Below the pieces are notes generated by a model, which saw only the letters and a program-made list of their open reading frames with translations, did not search any database and was not told where the DNA came from. Positions 8,400-16,356 of a DNA stretch of 64,000 nucleotides are shown here, one piece after another; the stretch's first letter is position 1; every line of letters begins with the position of its first letter. Made by a program: the position numbers and the translations under genes. The stretch is from CAWIJJ01 sp963836405 (lineage in GTDB: Bacteria > Acidobacteriota > Terriglobia > Bryobacterales > Bryobacteraceae), in contig CAWIJL010000010.1 in NCBI GenBank assembly GCA_963836405.1, positions 62,001 to 126,000 of the forward strand, given 5' to 3'.

Positions 8400-9539
8400 T
8401 CAGATCTCCGGCAGCAACCTAGCGAGCAGGGCGGTGCGGTCCACGATGCGGTCGGCGAGGATGCTTTCGTGGGGCGCGTGGGCGCCTTCGCCGACGGCGC
8501 CGAGGCCGTCAAGCGTGGGGATGCCCAGGGCCGCTGTGAAATTACCGTCCGAGCCGCCGCCGGTCATGGACTCCTCGAGTTTCACGCCCATGTCCGCGGC
8601 GAGCGCCTGCGCCTTGCGGAAGAGTTGGACGATGCCTTTGGAGCGTTCCATGGGAGGGCGGTTCAGGCCGCCGCCGATCTCGAGCCGGCAGCGGCGGTCG
8701 AAGGGCTTGAGGGCGCGGAATTTCTTCTCGAGGCCGGCGGCGTCGCGCAGGCGGAGCACGCGGATATCGATTTCGGCGCGGGCTTCGGCGGCGATTACGT
8801 TGCTGCGGGTGCCGCCGGAGATCACGCCCGGGTTCACGGTGATACCACGGCGAGGGTCGGTGAAGGTGGCGATGCGGTCGATCTGCCGCGCCAGTTCGAG
8901 AATCGCGCTGGCGCCGGCATCGAAGTCCACGCCGGCGTGCGAGGCCTTGCCGCGAACGACGACGGTGAAATCGCCAACGCCCTTGCGCGCCGTCTTGAGC
9001 TTGCCTTCGAGACCGGTGCCGGGCTCGAGCACCAGCACAGCTTTGGCGCCGGCGGCGTTCTTCTCGGTGAGGGGCCGCGAGGATTCGCTGCCCACTTCTT
9101 CATCCGAGTTGAGTTGAAGCACAACCGCCGAAGGCACGGAAATTTCGAGTTCGCGAAGGGCTTCGAGGGCGAACAGGAAGAACGCGATGCCCGATTTCAT
9201 GTCGAACACGCCCGGACCCCAAAGCCGGCCGTCCCCTTCGCGGAATGGCATGGCGCGCAGCGTGCCGAGGGGCCAGACGGTATCGGAGTGGCCCAGCGCC
9301 AGAATGCGGCCGCTTTTCTTTTTGCCCGGGAGTTTGAATTCGCAGACCAGGTGCCTGCCGAAGCGGCCCCCAGGGTGGGTTTTGATGCGCGCGTGAGGCG
9401 CGGCAATATCCGCCACCAGGTCCACAAAGCGATTCACCGCGGAGGCGTCGTCGCTCGGCGATTCGCATTCCACCATACGCCGGATGAGCCCGGTTATGGC
9501 GGCGCGGCGCCCGGCCACATAGGATGTAATCAAATCCAC
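8400..9539 (-). CDS. M20 family metallopeptidase (glutamate carboxypeptidase-like)
   Basis: A 379-residue zinc amidohydrolase related to carboxypeptidase G2/ArgE/DapE. Metal ligand motifs are LALGHSDTVWP (His, then the Asp of SDT), GPGVFDMKSG (bridging Asp), SDEEVGS (catalytic/bridging Glu pair), LVLEPGTG and the C-terminal GEGAHAPHES (His). A dimerisation domain lies between about residues 170 and 280. No signal peptide is clear. The start is set at GTG 9539, 7 nt after a TATTAT box on this strand; upstream ATGs (9563 and others) are open but would overlap the fabZ start. Divergent from the fabZ operon, with 22 bp between start codons. It probably cleaves an N-acyl or glutamyl peptide; exact substrate unknown. 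Confidence 0.88.
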   Translation of the reverse strand: MDLITSYVAGRRAAITGLIRRMVECESPSDDASAVNRFVDLVADIAAPHARIKTHPGGRFGRHLVCEFKLPGKKKSGRILALGHSDTVWPLGTLRAMPFREGDGRLWGPGVFDMKSGIAFFLFALEALRELEISVPSAVVLQLNSDEEVGSESSRPLTEKNAAGAKAVLVLEPGTGLEGKLKTARKGVGDFTVVVRGKASHAGVDFDAGASAILELARQIDRIATFTDPRRGITVNPGVISGGTRSNVIAAEARAEIDIRVLRLRDAAGLEKKFRALKPFDRRCRLEIGGGLNRPPMERSKGIVQLFRKAQALAADMGVKLEESMTGGGSDGNFTAALGIPTLDGLGAVGEGAHAPHESILADRIVDRTALLARLLPEI

Positions 9540-9545
9540 GGCTGT

Positions 9546-9552
9546 TATAATA
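9546..9552. promoter_or_regulatory. Shared divergent -10 element (TATAATA) for fabZ operon and M20 peptidase
   Basis: Reads TATAAT on the plus strand (9546-9551, 10 nt before fabZ ATG) and TATTAT on the minus strand (9552-9547, 7 nt before the peptidase GTG). The two start codons are only 22 bp apart and no other AT-rich box lies between them. Neither gene has a Shine-Dalgarno site, so both transcripts would be leaderless or nearly so. Confidence 0.55.
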
Positions 9553-9561
9553 GCGGCTTCC

Positions 9562-10020
9562 ATGGCCATTTTGGATATCAATGAAATCAGGGGCATTCTG
9601 CCTCATCGCTACCCGTTTCTGCTGGTCGACCGGATTGTGGAAATGGAACCCGAGCGAATTGTCGGGATCAAGAATGTGACCGCGAACGAGCCGTTTTTTA
9701 ACGGCCATTTTCCCGATTTTCCGGTGATGCCGGGCGTGCTGATTGTGGAAGCCATGGCGCAGGCGGCAGGTGTTCTGGTGCTCCAGTCGATTCCGGACCG
9801 GGAAAACAAACTGGTGCTGCTGGTGGCGATCGAGAGCGCGCGGTTCCGCCGGCCGGTGGTGCCCGGCGACACGCTGCGTATGGAAATGAAGGTCATCCGG
9901 CGAAAGGCGAGCGTCGCGAAAATGGCGGGCGTAGCCACCGTGGACGGCCAGGTGGTGGCCGAGGTCGAGGTGATGTGCAAGCTCGCGGATAAGGAAGTAA
10001 AGGCGGCCGTTCCCGCGTAG
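9562..10020 (+). CDS. fabZ: 3-hydroxyacyl-[ACP] dehydratase FabZ
   Basis: Dehydrates beta-hydroxyacyl-ACP in fatty acid synthesis. It also balances the R-3-hydroxyacyl-ACP pool used by LpxA, its immediate neighbour. The 152-residue hotdog-fold protein has PHRYPFLLVDR, the catalytic His49 in NGHFPDFPVMPG and the catalytic Glu63 in IVEAMAQ. It is the first gene of a tight rightward operon; lpxA begins 2 bp after its stop. Start ATG 9562 lies 10 nt after TATAAT. Confidence 0.97.
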   Translation: MAILDINEIRGILPHRYPFLLVDRIVEMEPERIVGIKNVTANEPFFNGHFPDFPVMPGVLIVEAMAQAAGVLVLQSIPDRENKLVLLVAIESARFRRPVVPGDTLRMEMKVIRRKASVAKMAGVATVDGQVVAEVEVMCKLADKEVKAAVPA

Positions 10021-10022
10021 GC

Positions 10023-10799
10023 ATGGCGATACATCCGACCGCCGTCATCGACCCGGAGGCCCGCATCGCAGAGAGTGCGGAGATCGGGCCGTACTGCATC
10101 GTCGGTGCGGAGGTGGAAATCGGCGCGCGCACACGCCTGATGGCCCACATCTACCTGGAAGGCCCGGCGACGCTGGGCGAGGACAACCTGCTGTTTCCGT
10201 TCAGCAGCATCGGGGTGGCTTCCCAGGACCTCAAGTACAGGGGAGAGCGGGCGGAAACACGCATCGGCCACCGCAACCGGATCCGCGAGTTCGTCACCAT
10301 TCACCGCGGCACCGAAGGCGGGGGGCGGGTCACCAGCATCGGGAGCGACAACCTGTTGATGACGTACGCGCACGTGGCGCACGATGTGCGAATCGGCGAC
10401 CACGCGATCCTGGGGAACAGCGTCGGCCTGGCCGGACACGTGGTGGTAGAGGACTGGGTGGATGTCAGCCCGTTCAGCGGCGTGCACCAGTTCTGCCGGC
10501 TGGGGCGTCACGCTTTCATCGGGCCGTACAGTGTGGTGAAGCAGGACGTGATGCCGTACTCGCTGACCAGCCATAAGCCGGAACTGGCGGTCTTCGGCGC
10601 GAACAGCATCGGACTGGAGCGGCGCGGTTTCGGCAAGCCGTCGATCGAAGCCCTGCAAACGGCAATCCGGCTGCTGACGAGGGCGCAGCTCAACACATCC
10701 CAAGCGATCGAACGGATCCGGGCGGAAGTGCCGCCCTGCGCCGAGGTGGACGAGCTGATCGAGTTCATCCGCGCTTCCGAACGCGGCGTGGTGAAGTAG
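10023..10799 (+). CDS. lpxA: Acyl-ACP--UDP-N-acetylglucosamine O-acyltransferase
   Basis: Catalyses the first committed step of lipid A synthesis, adding a 3-hydroxyacyl chain to UDP-GlcNAc (or to its 3-amino analogue, see the GnnA-like neighbour). The 258-residue protein shows the imperfect hexapeptide repeats of a left-handed beta helix over residues 1-190, with the catalytic His in YAHVAHD (H120 by alignment with E. coli H125), and a C-terminal helical domain (EALQTAIRLL). Placed 2 bp after fabZ; the next gene lpxI begins at the base after its stop codon. Confidence 0.97.
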   Translation: MAIHPTAVIDPEARIAESAEIGPYCIVGAEVEIGARTRLMAHIYLEGPATLGEDNLLFPFSSIGVASQDLKYRGERAETRIGHRNRIREFVTIHRGTEGGGRVTSIGSDNLLMTYAHVAHDVRIGDHAILGNSVGLAGHVVVEDWVDVSPFSGVHQFCRLGRHAFIGPYSVVKQDVMPYSLTSHKPELAVFGANSIGLERRGFGKPSIEALQTAIRLLTRAQLNTSQAIERIRAEVPPCAEVDELIEFIRASERGVVK

Positions 10800-11621
10800 A
10801 TGCGGTACGGGCTGATCGCCGGGAACGGACGTTTTCCGCTGCTGGCGCTCGAAGGGGCGCGGCAGAGCGGGCATGAAGTCACGGTGATCGCCATCGAGGA
10901 AGAGGCGTCGAGCGAAGTGGAGACGCTGGCGGACCGCTGCCACTGGGTTTCGCTGGGCCAGCTCAGCCGGCTGATCGAAATCCTGAAGCGGGAGGAGATC
11001 AGCGAAGTGGTGATGTGCGGGCAGGTGAAGCATGCCAAAATCTTTTCGTCGATCCGGCCGGACTGGAGGCTGGTGAAGCTGCTGGCGGCGCTGCCCGCGA
11101 AGAATACCGACGGGCTGATTGGCGGGGTCATCAAGATCCTGGCTGACGAGGGGATCCAGCTTCGCGAGTCCACGTTTCTGCTGAAGCCGATGCTGGCGGA
11201 TGCGGGTCCGATGACGCGCCGCAAGCCGGACAAGGACGAGATGACCGACATCCAATACGGCAGCCGGGTGGCGAATGCGCTGGCCGGTTTCGACGTGGGG
11301 CAGAGCGTAGCCATCTGCGAGCGCGCCTGCGTGGCACTGGAGGCGATGGAGGGCACCGACGCGATGTTGCGGCGGGCGGCTGGCCTGGTGAACGGCCGCA
11401 GGCTCACCCTGGTCAAAGTGGCGCGGCGGCGCGAGCATCTCCTGTTCGACGTGCCGGTGGTGGGGCTCGACACCATACCGGCGATGCAGGAAACCGGAAC
11501 GACCGCGCTGGCGGTGGAGGCCGGCCGGACCTTGATGTTGGACAAACCACAAATGCTGGAGGCCGCGAACCGGGCCGGGATCTCGATCCTGGGTCAAAGC
11601 TTCGCCGCCGAACCCAGGTAA
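10800..11621 (+). CDS. lpxI: UDP-2,3-diacylglucosamine diphosphatase LpxI
   Basis: Hydrolyses UDP-2,3-diacylglucosamine to lipid X, replacing LpxH in bacteria that lack it. The 273-residue protein fits the family (DUF1009): N-terminal GLIAGNGRFPLLALEGAR, central MCGQVKHAKIF and KNTDGLIGGVIKILADEG, DIQYGSRVANALAGFDVGQSV, and C-terminal LFDVPVVGLDTI with TALAVEAGRTLMLDK. It begins immediately after the lpxA stop, so translation is probably coupled. Its presence next to lpxA supports a canonical outer membrane with lipid A; lpxB, lpxC and lpxD are not in the window. Confidence 0.95.
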   Translation: MRYGLIAGNGRFPLLALEGARQSGHEVTVIAIEEEASSEVETLADRCHWVSLGQLSRLIEILKREEISEVVMCGQVKHAKIFSSIRPDWRLVKLLAALPAKNTDGLIGGVIKILADEGIQLRESTFLLKPMLADAGPMTRRKPDKDEMTDIQYGSRVANALAGFDVGQSVAICERACVALEAMEGTDAMLRRAAGLVNGRRLTLVKVARRREHLLFDVPVVGLDTIPAMQETGTTALAVEAGRTLMLDKPQMLEAANRAGISILGQSFAAEPR

Positions 11622-11624
11622 CGT

Positions 11625-12584
11625 ATGCAGACCCGTGTAGCCGTGATCGGCGCCGGCCAGTTTGGCCGCAATCATTGCCGCGTGATCCATGAATCGGAAC
11701 GCGCGCAGCTCACCGCCGTGGTGGATATCGACGAGGGTCGGGCAACCGAGGCCGCTGCCGCCTGCGGGGCCCAAGCCCTGACCGATGCCCGCGACCTGAA
11801 GGGCAGGGTGGATGCCGCGGTGGTGGCCGTGCCCACCAGTGCCCACGAGGAAGTGGGCCGGATGCTCCTCGAGGCCGGGGTGGACGTTCTGGTGGAGAAG
11901 CCGATTGCCCCGGACGACGCCTCGGCCGGGCGCCTGACGGACGCTGCCGAGCGGCTCGGCCGTATTTTGCAAGTGGGTCATCTGGAACGGTTTAACCCTG
12001 CTGTTGTGGAGCTTGAGCGGCGCGCCACGCTGCCCCTGTTTTTCGAAGTGCACCGGATGAACGCATTCAGCCCGCGCAGCCTGGACGTGGACGTGGTGCT
12101 GGACCTGATGATCCACGATGTCGACGTGGTGCTGGCACTCACCCGGGCCGAGCCGGAGGAGATCCGCGCTGCCGGCATCTCCATTCTTTCGAAGAAAGTA
12201 GATATCGCCAACGTGCGCTTTCAGTTCCCCAACGGCTGCGTGGCCAACCTGACCGCCAGCCGCGTATCCACCGAGCGTATTCGCAAACTGCGGCTGTTCC
12301 AGCCCGGACAGTATCTTTCGGTGGATTACGGGAGGCAGGACCTGGCGGTCTTTTCGGTGAAAGACGGGCGTCAGATCGGGTTTGAACAGGCGGTGATCGC
12401 CAAATGCGAGCCGCTCAAGCTGCAATTCGATGCGTTTCTCGACAGTGTGGAAACGCGGAATCCTCCGAAATGTTCGGGCGCCTCCGCACGTCAAAGCCTC
12501 AGAGTGGCCATGGCGATTCTTGATAGAATCGAGGAGCACTCGGAATTGGTCGCGCGAAGCCTGGAAGCAGGATGGAAACCGTAG
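11625..12584 (+). CDS. Gfo/Idh/MocA family oxidoreductase, possibly GnnA-like
   Basis: A 319-residue NAD(P)-dependent sugar oxidoreductase. The Rossmann start is VAVIGAGQFGRNHCRVIHES, followed by VAVPTSAHEEVGRMLLEAGVDVLVEKPIA, with the catalytic-type Lys in EKP, and the partner motif LDLMIHDVDVVLAL (His/Asp). It lies 3 bp after lpxI and overlaps the tonB-like gene by 13 bp, so it belongs to the lipid A operon. In some bacteria the same family member, GnnA, sits beside lpxA and oxidises UDP-GlcNAc at C3, allowing the GnnB aminotransferase to make the 3-amino sugar and hence amide-linked lipid A. No gnnB is visible in this window, so the assignment is inference. Confidence 0.85.
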   Translation: MQTRVAVIGAGQFGRNHCRVIHESERAQLTAVVDIDEGRATEAAAACGAQALTDARDLKGRVDAAVVAVPTSAHEEVGRMLLEAGVDVLVEKPIAPDDASAGRLTDAAERLGRILQVGHLERFNPAVVELERRATLPLFFEVHRMNAFSPRSLDVDVVLDLMIHDVDVVLALTRAEPEEIRAAGISILSKKVDIANVRFQFPNGCVANLTASRVSTERIRKLRLFQPGQYLSVDYGRQDLAVFSVKDGRQIGFEQAVIAKCEPLKLQFDAFLDSVETRNPPKCSGASARQSLRVAMAILDRIEEHSELVARSLEAGWKP

Positions 12585-13615
12585 TTCAACCGCCCCCTGA
12601 TGCCGAACTTCACCTGCTGACCGACTGGGGCGACGCCGGCGGCAGCGCCCGCCGCAAGCGGGCCGCGGTGGTTTCCCTGTTCGTGCACGCCGCGGTCATC
12701 CTGCTCCTGATTCTCGTTCCTATCCCGTATACCGAGCCGGTGCGGCAGGCGGCGTTCCGGCTGGTGACACCGCTAATCGAGCCCCCCACGGTGCTCACGC
12801 AGCCCACGCCGAACAAGGAGAAGGTCACCCCGGACTTCAACGCCACCGAATTGCGTGCGCGACCCCGGATCCAGGTGCCGCAGGGGCTGCCTTCGACCAC
12901 GCGGCCGCAGGCGTTGCGCCCGTCTCCGGTGCCTTCGCTGCCGAAGCCCGGACCGGTGGCGGCGGAATTGCCGGAGCCGCCGAAAATCTCCGCGCCCCCG
13001 AAAGAAACCGTGAAGCCGGACCTGTTGCAGGCTACCGTGACGCCTTTGCCGCCGCAGATCGAGGCGGAGGAGAAGCCCAAATCGCCGTTTGAGAACCCGA
13101 GCGCTCCGGTGGCGCCGACCAAGACAGGCCGGGTTCCGATCCCGAATCCGTCGGTGGCGGAGGCTATCCGCCAGGCAGGCAGCGGCAGTCCCGGGGGTGG
13201 GCAGACCGTTGGGGATACGGGAGCTACGGGTATCGGCGGAGTAGGGAGCGGCGCCAACCTGCCACCCGCGCCCGGATCTCCGGGAAGCAACCTACAGCTT
13301 CTCAGTGATCCTCTAGGGGTGGATTTCAGGCCCTACCTTACGCAGGTGCTGACCAAAGTCCGGCGGAACTGGTTTTCGGTGATGCCGGAAAGCGTGCGGC
13401 TGGGACAACGCGGCCGGGTGGGCGTCCTGTTTGCGATTGCGCGCGACGGCACGATTGCCAAGGTGACGTTCGCGGCCCAGTCCGGCGTGCGTGTGCTGGA
13501 CCAGACCTCGGTGGCGGCCATCAGCATGTCGAACCCCCTGCCGCCGCTGCCCTCCGAATTCAAGGGCGACCGGGTGGTTTTACAGCTCAATTTCTCCTAC
13601 AACATGCCCAAATGA
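12572..13615 (+). CDS. TonB-like energy transducer, C-terminal TonB domain protein
   Basis: A 347-residue periplasm-spanning protein. A short cytosolic N terminus precedes one membrane segment (about residues 29-48: VVSLFVHAAVILLLILVPIP), then a long Pro-rich linker (about 60-235, rich in PKP/PPK) with a Gly-rich patch, then a TonB C-terminal domain (about 245-345: FRPYLTQVLTKVRRNWFSVM ... GTIAKVTF ... LPPLPSEF). It presumably links an inner-membrane ExbB/ExbD motor to an outer-membrane receptor or Tol-like complex; no exbBD is in the window. It overlaps the upstream oxidoreductase by 13 bp and the downstream peptide gene through ATGA. Confidence 0.9.
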   Translation: METVVQPPPDAELHLLTDWGDAGGSARRKRAAVVSLFVHAAVILLLILVPIPYTEPVRQAAFRLVTPLIEPPTVLTQPTPNKEKVTPDFNATELRARPRIQVPQGLPSTTRPQALRPSPVPSLPKPGPVAAELPEPPKISAPPKETVKPDLLQATVTPLPPQIEAEEKPKSPFENPSAPVAPTKTGRVPIPNPSVAEAIRQAGSGSPGGGQTVGDTGATGIGGVGSGANLPPAPGSPGSNLQLLSDPLGVDFRPYLTQVLTKVRRNWFSVMPESVRLGQRGRVGVLFAIARDGTIAKVTFAAQSGVRVLDQTSVAAISMSNPLPPLPSEFKGDRVVLQLNFSYNMPK

Positions 13616-13764
13616 AACAGCGCCTGATCGCCGCGACCGGCGCCTATCTCCTCCTGGCCGTTCTGGCCACATTCACCCTGGACGGTGTGATGCGCACGGG
13701 GGTGCTGGTGCTGCTCGGCGGACTGGCGCTGAAGACGTACATCGCGTATCGCGCGGGCTGGTAG
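13612..13764 (+). CDS. Small two-helix membrane peptide (50 aa)
   Basis: A 50-residue frame starting at the ATGA overlap with the tonB-like stop. The sequence has two hydrophobic stretches (LIAATGAYLLLAVLATFTL and MRTGVLVLLGGLALKTYIAY) separated by a short polar turn and ends in TYIAYRAGW. Translational coupling and the hydrophobic, non-random composition argue that it is real. Function unknown; possibly an accessory of the TonB machinery. Confidence 0.6.
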   Translation: MKQRLIAATGAYLLLAVLATFTLDGVMRTGVLVLLGGLALKTYIAYRAGW

Positions 13765-13793
13765 TCCCCCTCCCGAGCGCGATTCGTTGCGGG

Positions 13794-13839
13794 TTGAAAC
13801 GCACCTTGTTTCAAACTGCAACGTGTTCCATCCTGAAAC
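13794..13839. promoter_or_regulatory. Upstream activator-type dyads of the sigma-54 promoter
   Basis: Two neighbouring inverted repeats: TTGAAAC (13794-13800) with GTTTCAA (13808-13814), a perfect 7-bp arm dyad with a 7-bp spacer, and GTTCCA (13825-13830) with TGAAAC (13834-13839), one mismatch. They lie about 80-125 bp before the predicted start site of the downstream sigma-54 promoter, the normal place for enhancer-binding-protein sites. Confidence 0.6.
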
Positions 13840-13892
13840 GGGCCGGCACAGGTTTAGTAACAGTAAATAAGATACTTATACCTTTTTCTACG

Positions 13893-13908
13893 TGGCACTA
13901 AGGTTGCA
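13893..13908 (+). promoter_or_regulatory. Sigma-54 (-24/-12) promoter of the sigma-28-like gene
   Basis: TGGCAC (13893-13898), five bases, then TTGCA (13904-13908). The invariant GG and GC are exactly 10 bp apart, matching the RpoN consensus. The expected start site is near 13920, giving a leader of about 53 nt before the ATG at 13973. Confidence 0.8.
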
Positions 13909-13972
13909 CTCCTACTTTGCGTCTGGCAGCTAAGGTCGGGGCCGGACGAAAACCCAAAAAGGAAGAAAAACC

Positions 13973-14728
13973 ATGCCGGTCCAAAGTGTGTCTCCACGTA
14001 GAAAGAAGATGTCCCAGGCGGTTCGGGACCAGATCGTTCTCGATCATCTCCCGCTGGTGAAAGCGATTGCCGTTCGGGTGCACGACAATCTTCCCGTCCA
14101 CGTGGAATTGGACGACCTGGTGCACGCCGGCGTGCTGGGGCTGTTCGACGCGGTGAACAAGTACGATAGCTGCAAGAACGTTGCTTTCCACGCGTATGCC
14201 AAGCACCGGATCAAGGGCGCAATCCTGGACAGCCTGCGGCAGCTCGATTGGGCATCGCGCGACCTGCGGCGCCGCCAGAAGCAGGTGGAAGCGGCCACGC
14301 GCACGCTTTCGATGAAGTTCGAGCGCACGCCAACCGAATCCGAAATGGCCACGCAGTTAGGCGTGACAGTGGACCGGTTCCGGGAAATGAATCTGGATCT
14401 GCGCGTGGTTGGCCTGATTTCTCCGACGGCAGCATCGGACCAGGAACCCGACCGCACCGAAGACTTCCCCGCGGACGCCGGAATGGAGCCCGACCGCATG
14501 TGCGGGCAGCGGGAGTTGCAGACCACCCTGGCGCGGGCGATCGGAAGCCTGCCGGCGCGGTATCAGACCGTGGTCAGCCTCTACTACACGCGCGACATGA
14601 CGATGAAGGAGATCGGCGAAGCGATGGGCGTGAACGAGAGCCGGGTTTCGCAGATCCATAAGACGGCCCTCAAGAAGATGGCCGTAGTGCTCGAGTCCGA
14701 GGGCATCCACTCGGCGGCGGCGTTCTAA
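13973..14728 (+). CDS. RNA polymerase sigma factor of the FliA/WhiG (sigma-28) family
   Basis: A 251-residue group 3 sigma factor. Region 2 spans about residues 22-95 (DHLPLVKAIAVRVHDNLP, ELDDLVHAGVLGLFDAVNKYD, FHAYAKHRIKGAILDSLRQLDW); region 3 about 105-145 (TPTESEMATQLGVT); region 4 about 188-240 (LPARYQTVVSLYY, TMKEIGEAMGVNESRVSQIHKTAL), with the helix-turn-helix that reads the -35. The gene has its own sigma-54-type promoter and upstream dyads. No flagellar, chemotaxis or anti-sigma gene (flgM-like) is present nearby, so its regulon is unknown. It is convergent with the cytochrome b gene, 5 bp apart. Confidence 0.92.
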   Translation: MPVQSVSPRRKKMSQAVRDQIVLDHLPLVKAIAVRVHDNLPVHVELDDLVHAGVLGLFDAVNKYDSCKNVAFHAYAKHRIKGAILDSLRQLDWASRDLRRRQKQVEAATRTLSMKFERTPTESEMATQLGVTVDRFREMNLDLRVVGLISPTAASDQEPDRTEDFPADAGMEPDRMCGQRELQTTLARAIGSLPARYQTVVSLYYTRDMTMKEIGEAMGVNESRVSQIHKTALKKMAVVLESEGIHSAAAF

Positions 14729-14733
14729 AGGCG

Positions 14734-16356
14734 CTATTCGGGCAGCGCGAACAGGTAAGAAGTGAGGTTATCGAGGTCGCGCGGCGCGAGCCGGTAGGGG
14801 GGCATGATCGAGCCGGGCGAAAGTTTTTGCGGGTCGGCGAAATGGCGCTCCACCCAACTGCGGCTTTGACGCTGGGCAAGTCCGTTCAGCGGCGGCCCGA
14901 TCTGCATACCGACCCCATTCACGCGGTGACAGGCGCCGCACTGGTTGGCCTGGTAGACCAGGGCCCCTTCGGCGGCAAAGTCAGGCGCGCTCTTGAGCGC
15001 GGATGCGTTCTCGGGAGTGAGCTTGAGCAGGAACGCGGCGAGGGAGTTCAACTGGGAGTCAGTGAGCTGAATGGGAGGCATGGAACTGCCCGGACGCATA
15101 GCGGCCGGCCGCTTAAAGTGGTTGATGAGCCAAGCCGCATCCTTGTGCGGTCGCTTTTGGGTCAGATCCGGTCCGGCGCCCTTCTCGTGGCAGGTGGCGC
15201 AGCGTTCGCGGCGGTAAAAGGCAACGCCGGCCATCTCTTCCGGGGAGAGATGCATCCAGTCTGTCGGCGCTGAGTAGTCGATCTCGACTCCGGTTGCAGG
15301 AGGCGGTGTGCCCTTAACGGCCGCGGCGGTGAGGCCTCCCCAACCGATGAAAGCGAGCAGGACGACACCGGCGGCGACGGTGCGCTGCGTAACCTTCATC
15401 AGGCGTCCCCGGTCGAGGAACGGGACCAGGATGAGGGTCAACACGGCGAGACCGGGGAGAACGACACTGCCCACCACTTCGAGCGGGCCGGGAAAGAGTT
15501 TCAGGGTTTGGAACAGGAAAAGGAAGTACCACTCGGGGCGCGGGATGTAGGAGGTGTCGGTGGGGTCGGCGAGTTGTTCGAGCGGCACGCGCACGGCCGC
15601 CGCGAGGGTGAAGAGAATTGCGAAGGCGATGAAGATGGCGACGGTGTCTTTGAAGATCTGGCCGGGGTAGAAACGCTTGCGCGGCACGATTTCGTCGCCG
15701 GGGGCCGGGGCCACTCCGTGTTTTCGCACCAAATAGACGTGGATCGCAATGAGCAGCAGGGTCGCGGGCGGCAGCAGCAGCACGTGCATGCCGTAGAAGC
15801 GGGCGAAGGTTACCACGCCTACGCCGTTTCCGGCGCCGAGAAGGCGCGTCAGGTAAGGTCCGGCCACGGGGGCGGAGCCGGCGATCTGTGTGGTCACTAC
15901 GGTGCCCCAGTAGGCGCGGTTGTCCCAAGGCAGAAGGTAGCCGGTCAACCCGTAGGCGAGTGTCACCAACAGCAGTACCACGCCTACCATCCAGGTGGCC
16001 TCGCGAGGTTTTTTATAGGCGCCGTAGAGGAACACCTGCACCATGTGCAGCACAACCACCACGATCATCATGCTGGCGCCCCAGTGATGCAGTCCGCGGA
16101 TCAGGCGGCCTCCGGTCAATTCGGTCAGGATGTAGCGGAGGCTGTTGTAGGCGTCGCCGGGAGTGGGGGCGTAGTTGAAGGCGAGGAGGGCGCCGGTGAA
16201 AGCCTGAGTGAGGAAAAGGAACACCGCAATGCTGCCGAATACCTGGTGCCAGCCGCTGGAGGCGGGGATCTCCTCGTAGAGGAACTTGCGGACGGCGTCC
16301 GGCAAACCGGTGCGGTGGTCGAGCCAGTCGGTAATGCCTGCCAGGGTGCGCTTCAT
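14734..16356 (-). CDS. Cytochrome b (b6 plus subunit IV) fused to a di-heme cytochrome c tail
   Basis: The quinol-oxidising core of a bc-type complex, 540 residues. Residues 1-215 are the b6 part: four His ligands H90, H104, H191 and H206, with 14- and 15-residue spacing as in b6f. Residues about 225-345 correspond to subunit IV, with the PEWY motif at 274-277 of the quinol site. A periplasmic tail follows with two covalent heme c sites, CATCH (386-390) and CGACH (473-477), each followed by a Met-containing MPP motif that may give the axial ligand. The gene overlaps the Rieske gene by 4 bp, so the two form one unit. The tail probably replaces a separate cytochrome c1/f and passes electrons to the oxidase. 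Confidence 0.95.
   Translation of the reverse strand: MKRTLAGITDWLDHRTGLPDAVRKFLYEEIPASSGWHQVFGSIAVFLFLTQAFTGALLAFNYAPTPGDAYNSLRYILTELTGGRLIRGLHHWGASMMIVVVVLHMVQVFLYGAYKKPREATWMVGVVLLLVTLAYGLTGYLLPWDNRAYWGTVVTTQIAGSAPVAGPYLTRLLGAGNGVGVVTFARFYGMHVLLLPPATLLLIAIHVYLVRKHGVAPAPGDEIVPRKRFYPGQIFKDTVAIFIAFAILFTLAAAVRVPLEQLADPTDTSYIPRPEWYFLFLFQTLKLFPGPLEVVGSVVLPGLAVLTLILVPFLDRGRLMKVTQRTVAAGVVLLAFIGWGGLTAAAVKGTPPPATGVEIDYSAPTDWMHLSPEEMAGVAFYRRERCATCHEKGAGPDLTQKRPHKDAAWLINHFKRPAAMRPGSSMPPIQLTDSQLNSLAAFLLKLTPENASALKSAPDFAAEGALVYQANQCGACHRVNGVGMQIGPPLNGLAQRQSRSWVERHFADPQKLSPGSIMPPYRLAPRDLDNLTSYLFALPE

Noticed and set aside
9609..12539. Very long open frame on the minus strand (about 976 codons)
   Set aside because: It is antisense to fabZ-lpxA-lpxI-oxidoreductase, all with full family motifs. 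The translation is His/Arg/Pro-rich without domains, a usual by-product of GC-rich codon bias.
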